From: Caballeronia sp. NK8
GTDB lineage: Bacteria > Pseudomonadota > Gammaproteobacteria > Burkholderiales > Burkholderiaceae
DNA length: 64,000 bases
Assembly: GCF_018408855.1 (NCBI RefSeq)
Contig: NZ_AP024324.1
Span: 434,001-498,000, forward strand
Direction of reading: 5' to 3'
Shown: positions 9,281-17,740 of the stretch, piece by piece
Layout of the letters: the number at the start of each line of letters is the position of its first letter
How positions within the stretch are numbered: position 1 is the first letter of the stretch
Program-made: the position numbers and the translations under genes
Notes under the pieces: model-generated
What the model was told of the DNA's origin: nothing
Database searches by the model: none
The model's input: the letters and a program-made list of their open reading frames with translations, nothing else

Positions 9281-9444
9281 GCACAGCCTACCTCCGATTT
9301 CGGGGCGTTGCCCCTTTCCCGCGAAGGCGATGGGCAGTCGAGTGGCGTCTTGCCGAACTGACTAATCAAACAGAAAATGCAATATCAAGACAACCTGGTC
9401 CGGCAAAACAGTAACTATCGGCAGCGGAAATCCCGGGGCGCAGT

Positions 9445-9534
9445 TTAATACTGCATCAGCGATTTGAAGTCGGCGACGACAACGCCGGTGCAGGCCCCAA
9501 AGATACAAGTCAGATAGCCAACCCAACCTAGCAT
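9445..9534 (-). CDS. possible 29-residue membrane microprotein
   Basis: An ATG at 9534 preceded by GGAG seven bases upstream opens a frame of 29 residues. Its first 20 residues (MLGWVGYLTCIFGACTGVVV) would form one transmembrane helix; a short polar tail ADFKSLMQY follows, then TAA. It lies in the 380-base gap between two LysR genes, where nothing else is visible. No relative is recognised. Ribosome-binding spacing and helix pattern support it, but the size leaves room for chance. A larger minus-strand ORF overlapping it (9362-9616) has poor protein character. Confidence 0.3.
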   Translation of the reverse strand: MLGWVGYLTCIFGACTGVVVADFKSLMQY

Positions 9535-9663
9535 GAACAAGCTCCACACATGCACGCGATCGCCCCAAGACGCAAAAGCGCCACCACTCTCCCCCCTTCA
9601 CGCGGCGCCGCCTCAAAGAATGCCCGCTAAATATCGACGATCGCGCGCACTAACTTGAAGAGG

Positions 9664-10584
9664 TCAATGCTCGACTTCCGGATTCATATCGAGCGCAAAA
9701 GGACCACAACTGAATTGATCTTTCAGGAACTCGAGGCACACCCTCACCTTCGCAGAATTCGCTGACCTGCTGCTCAGGACCGCCCAGATGTCGGCGGGCT
9801 CCGAGTACTGCGCCAGGACGCGCACCGCCTGTCCGCTGCGAATCGCATCGGCAATATCCCATACCGACAGCAAACAGATGCCTTTCCCGTCGAGACACCA
9901 GTTTCGGACTACGTCGCTCATGTTCGATCCGAAGCGGCTCGTCACTTTCACGGATTCGAAGCCCTTCGGCCCCTCGAGACGCCAGGTGCCGAACGCCTGC
10001 TCACGCTCCCGGTACAGCAGGCATTCGTGTTCCGCGAGTTCGGCCAGCGAAGCCGGAGCGCCGTGCCGGCTCAGGTAGTCCGGCGCGGCAACCAGCAAGC
10101 GGCGGTTGCTGGCGAGGCGATGCGCTATCAGCTGCGGCTGCGTCGGATCCCCGAAGCGAATGTCGATGTCGATATTCTCGTTGATGAGATCGGTGCGCCG
10201 GTCGAGCAGCTCCAGCCAGACATCGAGCTTCGGATACTGATTGCCCAGACTCGAAAGGATCGGCGCGACATGCAGCCGGCCCAGACGCAGGCTCGTGCTG
10301 ATGCGCAGCAGTCCGGAGAGTTCGCTGCGCGTGCTTTGCAAAGTCTCCGTCATCGACGTCACGTCTTCCAGAATCCTTCGCGCCCATTGATAGGCGATCT
10401 CGCCATCTGCGGTGATCGCGACACGCCGCGTGGTGCGATGAAACAGCCGCACTGCAAGCGTCGCTTCGAGAATCGCAATCCGCTTGCTGACGTGCGCCGG
10501 CGTGGTGCCAAGCTCTTTTGCCACGGCGGCAAAACTCGCCCGCCGCGCCGCGATGCAAAAGACTTTCAGGTCGTCGATATCCAT
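9664..10584 (-). CDS. LysR-family transcriptional regulator
   Basis: A 306-residue LysR-type regulator starting at the ATG at 10584. The DNA-binding domain is at residues 3-62 (VFCIAARRASFAAVAKELGTTPAHVSKRIAILEATLAVRLFHRTTR, of which the middle is the recognition helix) and the effector domain covers about 90-290. It is divergent from the MFS/isomerase/dehydrogenase operon beginning at 10710, with a 125-base intergenic region, so it is the likely regulator of that operon. The inducer is probably the transported sugar-like compound or a product of it. Confidence 0.9.
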   Translation of the reverse strand: MDIDDLKVFCIAARRASFAAVAKELGTTPAHVSKRIAILEATLAVRLFHRTTRRVAITADGEIAYQWARRILEDVTSMTETLQSTRSELSGLLRISTSLRLGRLHVAPILSSLGNQYPKLDVWLELLDRRTDLINENIDIDIRFGDPTQPQLIAHRLASNRRLLVAAPDYLSRHGAPASLAELAEHECLLYREREQAFGTWRLEGPKGFESVKVTSRFGSNMSDVVRNWCLDGKGICLLSVWDIADAIRSGQAVRVLAQYSEPADIWAVLSSRSANSAKVRVCLEFLKDQFSCGPFALDMNPEVEH

Positions 10585-10709
10585 ACACCGATTCTAAACG
10601 AAGTGTGAATGATGAAACAACGAAAGCTCCGTTGATATCCAAAGTGTTGTCTATAGAATCGCCTCAGATGCTGCCTTCGAGGCGGACTTTCACAACAGTG
10701 GAGACAACG

Positions 10710-12059
10710 ATGAAATACGCATCAGGCGTTCAGGCTGGCGACGCGGCGTCCGCGACCGCGCGCCGCACGCGCGCTCGCTTCGGCATTCTCGGATTGCTCG
10801 CAGTCGGCACGATGATCAACTATCTCGACCGCAGCGTCGCTGGCATCGCCGCGCCGAACATGAGCCACGACCTCGGACTGACTCCCGCGACGATGGGTGT
10901 CATCTTCTCGGCGTTCTCGTGGACCTATACGGCTTCGCAGATTCCGGGCGGCATTCTGCTCGACCGCATCGGCACCAAATGGACGTATTTCTTCGCCCTG
11001 ACGCTGTGGTCGCTCTTCACCGGCCTGCAAGGGCTGGCGCTGGGCTTCGTCACGCTGCTGATCCTGCGCCTCCTGGTGGGCATGGCCGAAGCGCCCTGCT
11101 TTCCGACCAACAGCCGGGTCGTCGCCACCTGGTTTCCACAGAGCGAGCGGGCACGCGCGACAGGCGTCTACACGTTCGCGGAATACGCGGGGCTGGCATT
11201 CCTCAGCCCGCTTCTCTTCTGGCTCGAGCACCGTTACGGATGGCGCGCGCTGTTCGGAATCGTGGGCGCTGTGGGGATCGTTTTCGGCTGGATCTGGCTC
11301 GCGCGCTTCAGGGAACCGCATGAGTCCAGCCGTGCGAATCGCGCGGAACTGCAACATATCGAAGCCGGCGGCGGCGTGGTGAGTAGCGGCCGCATCCATG
11401 TGCGCTTTCAGTGGTCGCACCTCGTCGCGATCCTGAAAGAGCGCCGCATGCTCGGCATCTGCATCGCACAGTTCGCGAGCAATGCGACCAACGTTTTCTT
11501 TCTCACGTGGTTTCCGACCTATCTGGTGACGGAACGCCATATGCCCTGGCTCAAGGTCGGGATACTCGCCGTGCTGCCCTTTATCGCGGCTTCCGTCGGC
11601 ACGCTCGCGGGCGGCTGGATTTCCGACGCGATGCTTCGTCGAGGCATGTCGCTCAACTGGGCCCGCAAGCTGCCTGTGACGGCGGGCCTCCTCACCGGAT
11701 CGACCATTGTCCTCGCGAACTTCGTCGACTCGACGGAAGCGGTGATCGCCATTCTGTGCGTCGCGTACTTTTCGCAGGGACTCTCGGCGCTGGCGTGGAT
11801 GATCGTCTCCGATATCGCGCCGAAAGGACTGCTCGGCCTGAGCGGCGGCATCTTCAACCTGTTCGCGAATGCTTCCGGAATCGTGACGCCGCTCGTCATC
11901 GGGCTGATCGTCAACGCCACCGGATCGTTCGTGTATGCGCTGGCGTTCGTCTCCGCCATCACCCTGGTGGGCGCGTTCTGCTACCTCTTCGTGGTCGGCG
12001 ACATCAAGCGCATCGAACTCGAAGCCTCTTCTTTCGAAAGCAAGGATGTCAATCAATGA
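10710..12059 (+). CDS. MFS transporter, anion:cation symporter (ACS) type
   Basis: A 449-residue inner-membrane protein with about 12 transmembrane helices. The N-terminal segment MINYLDRSVAGIAAPNMSHDLGL and the GILLDRIGTKW loop (MFS motif A region) match the GudP/ExuT-like ACS family that imports sugar acids such as glucarate, galactonate or hexuronates with protons. The ATG at 10710 has GGAGA upstream; upstream in-frame codons are non-coding. Its stop overlaps the next start by four bases (ATGA), so it is translationally coupled to the isomerase gene. A sugar acid or polyol substrate is inferred from the family and the neighbours. Confidence 0.87.
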   Translation: MKYASGVQAGDAASATARRTRARFGILGLLAVGTMINYLDRSVAGIAAPNMSHDLGLTPATMGVIFSAFSWTYTASQIPGGILLDRIGTKWTYFFALTLWSLFTGLQGLALGFVTLLILRLLVGMAEAPCFPTNSRVVATWFPQSERARATGVYTFAEYAGLAFLSPLLFWLEHRYGWRALFGIVGAVGIVFGWIWLARFREPHESSRANRAELQHIEAGGGVVSSGRIHVRFQWSHLVAILKERRMLGICIAQFASNATNVFFLTWFPTYLVTERHMPWLKVGILAVLPFIAASVGTLAGGWISDAMLRRGMSLNWARKLPVTAGLLTGSTIVLANFVDSTEAVIAILCVAYFSQGLSALAWMIVSDIAPKGLLGLSGGIFNLFANASGIVTPLVIGLIVNATGSFVYALAFVSAITLVGAFCYLFVVGDIKRIELEASSFESKDVNQ

Positions 12060-12880
12060 ACGCATTTCGAATCGGCGTAGCGCACCTCACCGCGCTGGAA
12101 CTGAATCCGTCCGAACTCGTGATGGAGAGCGCGAGAGCAGGCTTCACCGCAGTCGGACTGCGCACCAGTCCCGTGGCGCCGGGCGCAATCCACTATCCGC
12201 TGAAGGCCGGCAGCGCTGAACATCGCCGGCTCGCCCGCTTGCTCGACGATCACGGCATGACCGTTCGCGAGGTCGAGTTCATCCCGATTCTGCCGGAGAT
12301 CGTCGTCTCCTCTTACGAAGCGATGTTCGAAGCGGCAGCGGGACTGGGCGCGCAGACCGTGACCGTGTCCGGTGACGACAGCGACTTTTCGCGCCTCGTC
12401 GCAAACTTCGTGGCGCTGTGCGACCTCGCCGCGGGCTTCGGCTTGCGGATCGATCTCGAGTTCATGCGCTGGCGGCATGTCGGCACCCTCGGCGACGCGC
12501 GACGCGTGCTCGACGCCGCCGAAAGGCCGAACGGCTCGATTCTGGTCGATGCATTGCATCTGATGCGCTCCGGAGGCACGCCTGCCGATGTGAGTGAACT
12601 CCCGGCCGCGTACCTGCACGCAGTCCAGATTTGCGACGCGCCAGCGGTCTCGCCGGTGGGCGACGACGCGATCATCCGGGAGGCGCGCGAGGGCCGCCTG
12701 CCGCCCGGCCAGGGTGCGTTGCCGCTCGCGGGGCTAATGCGTTCACTACCGTCCCATACGCTCATCAGCGCCGAAATGCCGTTCGCGGCGCTCAAGGCCG
12801 CCGAACGGCTCGCGCTGGCGTTCAAGGCATCGAAGCAAGTGATCGAGCAAAGCCTGCTTGACGAGCAGCGGTCGGCCTGA
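12056..12880 (+). CDS. sugar phosphate isomerase/epimerase-type TIM-barrel protein
   Basis: A 274-residue protein of the xylose-isomerase-like TIM-barrel family (AP endonuclease 2 superfamily; IolE/IolI relatives). Likely metal ligands are visible in order: Glu in LRIDLEFM, Asp in GSILVDALHLMRSGG, His in AYLHAVQICD and Glu in LISAEMP. Family members isomerise, epimerise or dehydrate sugars and inositols. The ATG at 12056 overlaps the transporter stop, which supports the start and a shared operon with the dehydrogenase 39 bases downstream. The exact substrate cannot be read from the sequence. Confidence 0.8.
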   Translation: MNAFRIGVAHLTALELNPSELVMESARAGFTAVGLRTSPVAPGAIHYPLKAGSAEHRRLARLLDDHGMTVREVEFIPILPEIVVSSYEAMFEAAAGLGAQTVTVSGDDSDFSRLVANFVALCDLAAGFGLRIDLEFMRWRHVGTLGDARRVLDAAERPNGSILVDALHLMRSGGTPADVSELPAAYLHAVQICDAPAVSPVGDDAIIREAREGRLPPGQGALPLAGLMRSLPSHTLISAEMPFAALKAAERLALAFKASKQVIEQSLLDEQRSA

Positions 12881-12919
12881 GCGCGTCCCTGTTTTCCAAC
12901 GAACCTGAAAATCTCAATC

Positions 12920-13960
12920 ATGAGCAAAATGCCCGTAGCCGTGATCGGCGCTGGATTGATCGGCAAGGTACATATCGACCTGGCCGCCAGGCATGACGAA
13001 GTATCACTCGCGGCAATCGCCGATCCGACCGATGCGGCCAAACAAATGGCTGCGTCCTTCAACGTACCGTGGTTTGCGGACTACCGGGCGATGCTCGATA
13101 CCGTGAAGCCGAAAGGCGTGGTCATCGCGACGCCCAACGCCACGCATGCGCGCATCGCGCTCGATTGCATCGAGCGCGGCGTTGCGGTGATCGTGGAGAA
13201 GCCGATCGCGCATACGGTCGAGGACGCAAAGCGCATCAGCGACGCTTCCCGCGAGTTCCGGATCCCGGTGCTCGTGGGCCACCAGCGGCGACACAATCCG
13301 ATCGTGCGCCGTGCGCGCGAGATCGTCGCATCGGGGCGCCTCGGAAAGCCTGTGAGCGCAACGGCCCTGTGCACCTGGCTCAAGCCCGATGACTACTTCA
13401 ATACCTCGTGGCGACGCACGGAAGGCGGCGGCCCGATCCTCATCAATCTGATCCACGATATCGATTTGCTTCGTCATCTCTTCGGCGACCTCGAGAGCCT
13501 TCAGGCGGTCACATCGAATGAGACGCGTGGATTCGAAGTTGAAGACACCGCGGCAGTCGTGCTGAAGTTTCGCAACGGAGCGCTCGCGACGGTCAGCGTA
13601 AGCGATACCGTCGCGGCACCGTGGAACTACGACCTCGCTGCAGGAGAAGTCGAACGCTTCCCGCGTCAGGACGTCAATTCCCACTACCTCTGCGGTACAG
13701 ACGCTTCACTGACGCTTCCGCGGCTCGAACTGTGGGAATACCGCAGCGGTAAAGGATGGCATGACCCGTTGACGCGGGAACGCACCGCGCCCCATGCCGG
13801 CTGCCCCTACACCGAGCAGCTTCGTCATTTCCGGGCGGTGGTCGATGGTACTGAGGCACCGATCTGCTCGGCGCTCGACGGACTGCGCACGCTCGAAGCA
13901 ACTACGGCCGTGCATGTCGCCGCGAAGTCGGGAAGCACTGTGTACCTGCCCGGCGATTGA
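12920..13960 (+). CDS. Gfo/Idh/MocA-family NAD(P)-dependent oxidoreductase
   Basis: A 346-residue dehydrogenase. The Rossmann motif VIGAGLIGKVH is at residues 8-18, the conserved EKPIAHT (catalytic Lys) near residue 95, and the C-terminal alpha/beta substrate domain runs from about 125, with the GGGPILINLIHDIDLLRHLFG segment in which the Asp and His of the family's active site sit. It oxidises a sugar, inositol or similar polyol. It is third in the transporter/isomerase/dehydrogenase operon, which together resembles a small sugar or inositol-like uptake and oxidation unit. No kinase or aldolase is present in the window. Confidence 0.88.
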   Translation: MSKMPVAVIGAGLIGKVHIDLAARHDEVSLAAIADPTDAAKQMAASFNVPWFADYRAMLDTVKPKGVVIATPNATHARIALDCIERGVAVIVEKPIAHTVEDAKRISDASREFRIPVLVGHQRRHNPIVRRAREIVASGRLGKPVSATALCTWLKPDDYFNTSWRRTEGGGPILINLIHDIDLLRHLFGDLESLQAVTSNETRGFEVEDTAAVVLKFRNGALATVSVSDTVAAPWNYDLAAGEVERFPRQDVNSHYLCGTDASLTLPRLELWEYRSGKGWHDPLTRERTAPHAGCPYTEQLRHFRAVVDGTEAPICSALDGLRTLEATTAVHVAAKSGSTVYLPGD

Positions 13961-14052
13961 CTGCATGACGCTTGTCGACGCAAAAGCGCCGGAGCCTGAA
14001 ACGAGATCGCGATGCACCGTCTGATGCATCGCTGTCCGATGTCGTTTCGCGT

Positions 14053-14292
14053 TCAGAGCAGACGCGGGTCTTGCGCCTGAGGAACCGGTTGCCCAGGCCA
14101 CGATACCGGAATGTGCAGATCCTTCAGGATCGCGGCGAGGCCGGGCAACGACGCCGGAATGGACGGCGGCAATGGACCGGGGTTGCCGTTCGGCGGCAGG
14201 GTGATCGTGGCGATGCCGCCGCGAATGGAGGACATCGCATCGCGATGCAGGGTGTCGGTGCGCGGCAGATCGTTGATGGTCAGCGTAGTCAT
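14053..14292 (-). CDS. small peptide with double-glycine leader and proline-rich core
   Basis: A 79-residue product starting at the ATG at 14292, preceded by AGGAGA. The N-terminal 26 residues look like a double-glycine export leader: MTTLTINDLP, a spacer, then LHRDAMSSIRGG, comparable with the microcin V leader MRTLTLNELDSVSGG. The remaining 53 residues are rich in Pro (PPNGNPGPLPPSIPASLPG) with one amphipathic stretch, LAAILKDLHIPVSW. Leaders of this kind are cut after GG by C39-peptidase ABC exporters. None is encoded in this window, so it would rely on an exporter elsewhere. A bacteriocin-like or signalling role is inference. Confidence 0.6.
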   Translation of the reverse strand: MTTLTINDLPRTDTLHRDAMSSIRGGIATITLPPNGNPGPLPPSIPASLPGLAAILKDLHIPVSWPGQPVPQAQDPRLL

Positions 14293-14524
14293 GGCTGGTC
14301 TCCTGGCAAAAATAAAGTGAATGGCGTGAAAGTCGCCACCCGGTCTTCTGCATAGGGCGTGCCAATGAGCGTGCAAGACATCGATTTCCGGCTTGTGTCG
14401 AATTTTATGCGCAGGTTCAGGTTGCTCGAAGTCGAATTCGCGCGCGTGTTCGCCTCACGCGATGGGCGCGAACAACAGTCCGATCGTGTGATGTCGGCAA
14501 ACGCCAGACATTTTCAAGTGAGCT

Positions 14525-14956
14525 CTAACGATCGTACGAATATGCGCGACTGAAGGGCGCCGACGCGTGGCGCAGTGCATCGCGCAGGGCGACGCACTGC
14601 GTGATGCCCGAACTGCGCGCCTCTTCGAAACCGCCCTCCCCGGCGCTCACCGCGACGACGCGATGCGCAGGCGTCGCGAGCGTATGAAGCGCCATCGCAT
14701 AGCGCGACTCGCTTGCACCCGATGACAGAATCGATGAGAAGTACGTAACACCTTCGTCGCCGAGCTTGTCGGCGATGGCGTCGTTCAGGCGCGCGGCATC
14801 GAGGTCGCTCACCAGCGCAAGCGGATAGCCGTCGTCACGCATGGTCTGCAGGAAGCGTTTGAGGGAGGCGTCATGCACGTGCGCCGCCTGTTTCGTGTCC
14901 TTGCCGCCTGCGGTCCAGACGGAGTCCATGTTCGCCACGATCGCGTCGATTGCCAT
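14525..14956 (-). CDS. HAD-superfamily-like protein with degenerate catalytic motifs
   Basis: A 143-residue protein starting at the ATG at 14956, preceded by GGGAG. The order of segments follows small HAD phosphatases: an N-terminal strand IVANMDSVWTAGG where motif I (DxDxT) would be, YPLALVSDLDAARL as the motif II strand with Ser, and HRVVAVSAGEGGFEEARSSGI where motif IV (DSPGGVxAARAAG) would be. Motif I keeps one Asp, and the acidic pair of motif IV is replaced by SAGE, so classical phosphatase activity is doubtful. It precedes the double-glycine peptide gene on the same strand by 232 bases. No close family is recognised. Confidence 0.5.
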   Translation of the reverse strand: MAIDAIVANMDSVWTAGGKDTKQAAHVHDASLKRFLQTMRDDGYPLALVSDLDAARLNDAIADKLGDEGVTYFSSILSSGASESRYAMALHTLATPAHRVVAVSAGEGGFEEARSSGITQCVALRDALRHASAPFSRAYSYDR

Positions 14957-15149
14957 TTGCTGTCTCCCAGAGTCGCTGAATGCGTGTGTCGCCAGAGGTA
15001 TGAGCGCTATTGACGACTTCGAGAGCAAAACTATAAGGCCCCTGAAATATTTGCGCTATTTAGCATTTATAACCGACTCATAAGTTTTCACTAATGTGAG
15101 AGACGACGACCTTCCGTCAGTCGAGGTCAGAGCCGCCCGCGCAGGGCGT

Positions 15150-15183
15150 GACTTTGACCGGCGGCATGCCGCCGGTCAAAGTC
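15150..15183. terminator. perfect 34-base palindrome downstream of the aldehyde dehydrogenase gene
   Basis: Positions 15150-15183 read identically on both strands (left arm GACTTTGACCGGCGGCA). It lies 15 bases past the stop of the minus-strand aldehyde dehydrogenase gene and can form a long GC-rich stem. There is no T tract on either side, so it is a terminator or mRNA-stabilising hairpin, or possibly a protein-binding palindrome. Confidence 0.5.
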
Positions 15184-15197
15184 GACTGCGCGCGACG

Positions 15198-16661
15198 TCA
15201 GCCGCGCGACACGATGGCGTGGCGCAATTCCTGATAGCTGCGCAATCCGGCGACGCCGAGTTCGCGGCCCATGCCGCTCAGGCCGAGTCCGCCCCAGCAC
15301 ACCTGCGGAAAGATCAGTTGTGGCGTGTTGATCCACACGAGGCCCGCGCGCAGCGCTCGGCGATAGCGGCGCGCGGCATCTTCATCGCGCGTCACGACGG
15401 TCGCGACGAGTCCGTACCGCGTGTCGTTGGCGAGCGCGATGGCTTCGTCGTCGGTGCGGAAGGATTTCACGCACGCGACCGGTCCGAACACCTCTTCGGT
15501 CCATAACACGTTCGCCGTATCCGGTTCCGCGATGACCACGGGCGCCATGAAAAAGCCTTCTGCGCAGGCATTTTCGAGCGCACCGCTGAACGCGACAGCC
15601 GCGCCGCCCGCGATGCCTTGCTCGAGCAGCGCCTGAACGCGCTCACGCTGGGCGCGCGACACGAGCGGCCCCATCGCGACATTGTCGATGTGAGGCGGCG
15701 CGACTACGAGCGCGCGCACGGCCGCTTCGAAAGCCGCGACGAACTTGCGATAGACATCGTCGTGCACGATGATGCGCGACGTGGCCGAGCACATCTGCCC
15801 CGCGTTCGTGAACGCGCCGCCCACCGCGAGCGCGACCGCATGCTCGACGTCCGCGTCGGCGCGCACGATCAGCGCGGACTTGCCGCCGAGTTCGAGCGTC
15901 AGCCGCTTCATGTCCTGCGCAGCGGCCTGCATGACCTTGCGGCCGACCGCCGTGCTGCCGGTGAACGAAATCTTGTCGACGAGCTGATGCGCCGCGAGCA
16001 GCGCGCCCACCTCGCCGCCGCCGTTCACGAGATTCACGACGCCATCGGGCACGCCCGCCGCCGTCATGATCTCCGCGAGCCGATGCTCGACCGGCGAGGT
16101 GAATTCGGACGGTTTCAGCACTGCCGTGCAGCCGGCCGCGAGCGCGGGCGCGATCTTCCACGCGGTCGTGACCATCGGGAAATTCCACGGCACGATCAGT
16201 GCGGCCACGCCCACCGCTTCGTAATGCCGTTCGCCTGTCACGGTGTCGTCGGGCAGCGCGAGCGTATCGGCGGCGAAGAGCGACGCGTCGGCGCACAGGT
16301 CCGCGTAGTAATCGAAAGTGGCGATGGCGTCGCTCACGTCGGTGTCGGCTTCGAGCGGCGGCTTGCCGCTCACCCGCTGCTGCATCGAAGAGAGCTGCGC
16401 GCGGTTCGCCGCGAGCAGCTCGGCGATCCCGCGCAACACCTTGCCGCGCGCGGCGGGCGGCTGGTTGCGCCATGCATCGAGCGCGCCGTGCGCGGCACTC
16501 ACGGCGGCATCGACTTGCGCGGCATCGGCGTGTTCCTGCCAGCCGATGATCTCGCCCGTGGAAGCATTGTGGATCGCGTTGCCCGCTTCCCGGTTCGACG
16601 CGTCGACACGCATGCCCGCGATCGTCGCGGCGGGCAGCGCGAATGAAGTGTGATTGGTCAT
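15198..16661 (-). CDS. NAD(P)-dependent aldehyde dehydrogenase (amino/guanidino-aldehyde type)
   Basis: A 487-residue aldehyde dehydrogenase of the betaine/aminobutyraldehyde group. Visible landmarks are VPWNFPMVTTAWKIAPALAAG (oxyanion Asn), KPSEFTS (cofactor Lys), ISFTGSTAVGRKV, LTLELGGKSALI (general-base Glu) and TNAGQMCSATSRI (catalytic Cys). The ATG at 16661 follows AGGACG; the in-frame extension upstream is the antisense of the next gene. It starts 17 bases after the ureohydrolase stop, so the two form an operon: the dehydrogenase would make an omega-guanidino or amino acid, and the ureohydrolase would remove urea from a guanidino compound. Confidence 0.85.
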   Translation of the reverse strand: MTNHTSFALPAATIAGMRVDASNREAGNAIHNASTGEIIGWQEHADAAQVDAAVSAAHGALDAWRNQPPAARGKVLRGIAELLAANRAQLSSMQQRVSGKPPLEADTDVSDAIATFDYYADLCADASLFAADTLALPDDTVTGERHYEAVGVAALIVPWNFPMVTTAWKIAPALAAGCTAVLKPSEFTSPVEHRLAEIMTAAGVPDGVVNLVNGGGEVGALLAAHQLVDKISFTGSTAVGRKVMQAAAQDMKRLTLELGGKSALIVRADADVEHAVALAVGGAFTNAGQMCSATSRIIVHDDVYRKFVAAFEAAVRALVVAPPHIDNVAMGPLVSRAQRERVQALLEQGIAGGAAVAFSGALENACAEGFFMAPVVIAEPDTANVLWTEEVFGPVACVKSFRTDDEAIALANDTRYGLVATVVTRDEDAARRYRRALRAGLVWINTPQLIFPQVCWGGLGLSGMGRELGVAGLRSYQELRHAIVSRG

Positions 16662-16678
16662 GATCGTCCTCGCGTGGT

Positions 16679-17629
16679 TCATCGGTAGGCGACGCCCGGC
16701 ATCACGCAGAGCATCTCGAACGCGAGATTGGCGCCGACGAGCGCGGTCGTGCCGGCCTGATCGTAAGGCGGCGAGACCTCGACGAGATCCGCGCCCACGA
16801 CGTTGAGCCCTTTCATGCCGCGCACGATTTCGAGGCCCTGCTGCACGCTCAGGCCGCCCACTTCGGGCGTGCCGGTGCCGGGTGCGAACGCGGGATCGAG
16901 CCCGTCGATATCGAAGCTCAGATACACGGGCGTGTCGCCCACGCGCGCGCGCACTTCTTCCATCAGCGGCGCGAGCGAGCGGTTCCAGCACGCTTCGGCC
17001 TGCACCACGGTGAAGCCCTGTTCGCGGCACCAGTCGAAGTCGTCGGCGTGATAGCCGGTGCCGCGCAAACCGATCTGCGTGACCTTGTCGCACCGGAGCA
17101 GGCCGTCTTCGACCGCGCGGCGAAACGGCGTGCCGTGCGCGATCTTCTCGCCGAACATCGTGTCGTTGACGTCGGCATGCGCGTCCACGTGCACCACGGC
17201 GACCTTGCCGTATTTCTTGTGCAACGCGCGCAGGATCGGCCACGCGATCGTGTGATCGCCGCCGAGCGTGATCGGACGGCAGCCGTTTGCGACGATCGCG
17301 TCGTAAGCCGACTCGATCAGACGCATCGAGTCCTTCAGGTCGTACGGGTTCGTGGCTACATCGCCCAGATCGGCCACTTGCAGCGAATCGAAGGGCGCGG
17401 CGCGCGTCGCCATGTTGTAGGGGCGCAGCAGCACGGATTCCGAGCGGATCTGGCGCGGCCCGAAGCGCGCGCCCGAGCGGTTCGACGTGCCGATATCGAG
17501 CGGCACGCCGACGAAACATGCGTCGAGGCCATCGGCGCTGGCCGCCTGCGGCAGGCGCATCATCGTCGCGATGCCGCCGAAGCGCGGCATGTCGTTGCCG
17601 CCGAGCGGCTGGTTGAGTTCGCGCTGCAT
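16679..17629 (-). CDS. ureohydrolase: agmatinase/guanidinobutyrase
   Basis: A 316-residue binuclear manganese ureohydrolase that splits a guanidino compound into urea and an amine. All metal-binding motifs are present: LGGDHTI, VHVDAHADVND and SFDIDGLDPAFAPGTGTPE, with the C-terminal GADLVEVSPPYD. The length and the N-terminal region (MPRFGGIATMMRLP) favour GbuA/SpeB-type enzymes (4-guanidinobutyrase or agmatinase) over arginase; the substrate cannot be fixed by eye. The ATG at 17629 has GGGAGAC upstream. It is the first gene of an operon with the aldehyde dehydrogenase. The LuxR gene upstream may regulate it. Confidence 0.87.
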   Translation of the reverse strand: MQRELNQPLGGNDMPRFGGIATMMRLPQAASADGLDACFVGVPLDIGTSNRSGARFGPRQIRSESVLLRPYNMATRAAPFDSLQVADLGDVATNPYDLKDSMRLIESAYDAIVANGCRPITLGGDHTIAWPILRALHKKYGKVAVVHVDAHADVNDTMFGEKIAHGTPFRRAVEDGLLRCDKVTQIGLRGTGYHADDFDWCREQGFTVVQAEACWNRSLAPLMEEVRARVGDTPVYLSFDIDGLDPAFAPGTGTPEVGGLSVQQGLEIVRGMKGLNVVGADLVEVSPPYDQAGTTALVGANLAFEMLCVMPGVAYR

Positions 17630-17740
17630 GGGAGTCTCCCGTCATCGTAATGTGGACGGGCCGATGTTAGGCGACGCCTGCGCCGCGCGAATCACGAAGT
17701 GGGAATGTTTACATCGAACCCGGTCTATGTGAACGGGCCT

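Noticed and set aside
9362..9616. 84-codon minus-strand frame between the two LysR genes
   Set aside because: Arg-rich start and no ribosome site; a shorter frame in the same place (9445-9534) has better signals.
14359..14553. 64-codon plus-strand frame between the peptide and HAD-like genes
   Set aside because: It begins with GTG without a ribosome site, has no recognisable features and runs into the antisense of the HAD-like gene.
16662..17645. N-terminal extension of the aldehyde dehydrogenase frame
   Set aside because: It overlaps the ureohydrolase gene in another frame and is Arg-rich without structure; the ATG at 16661 has its own ribosome site.
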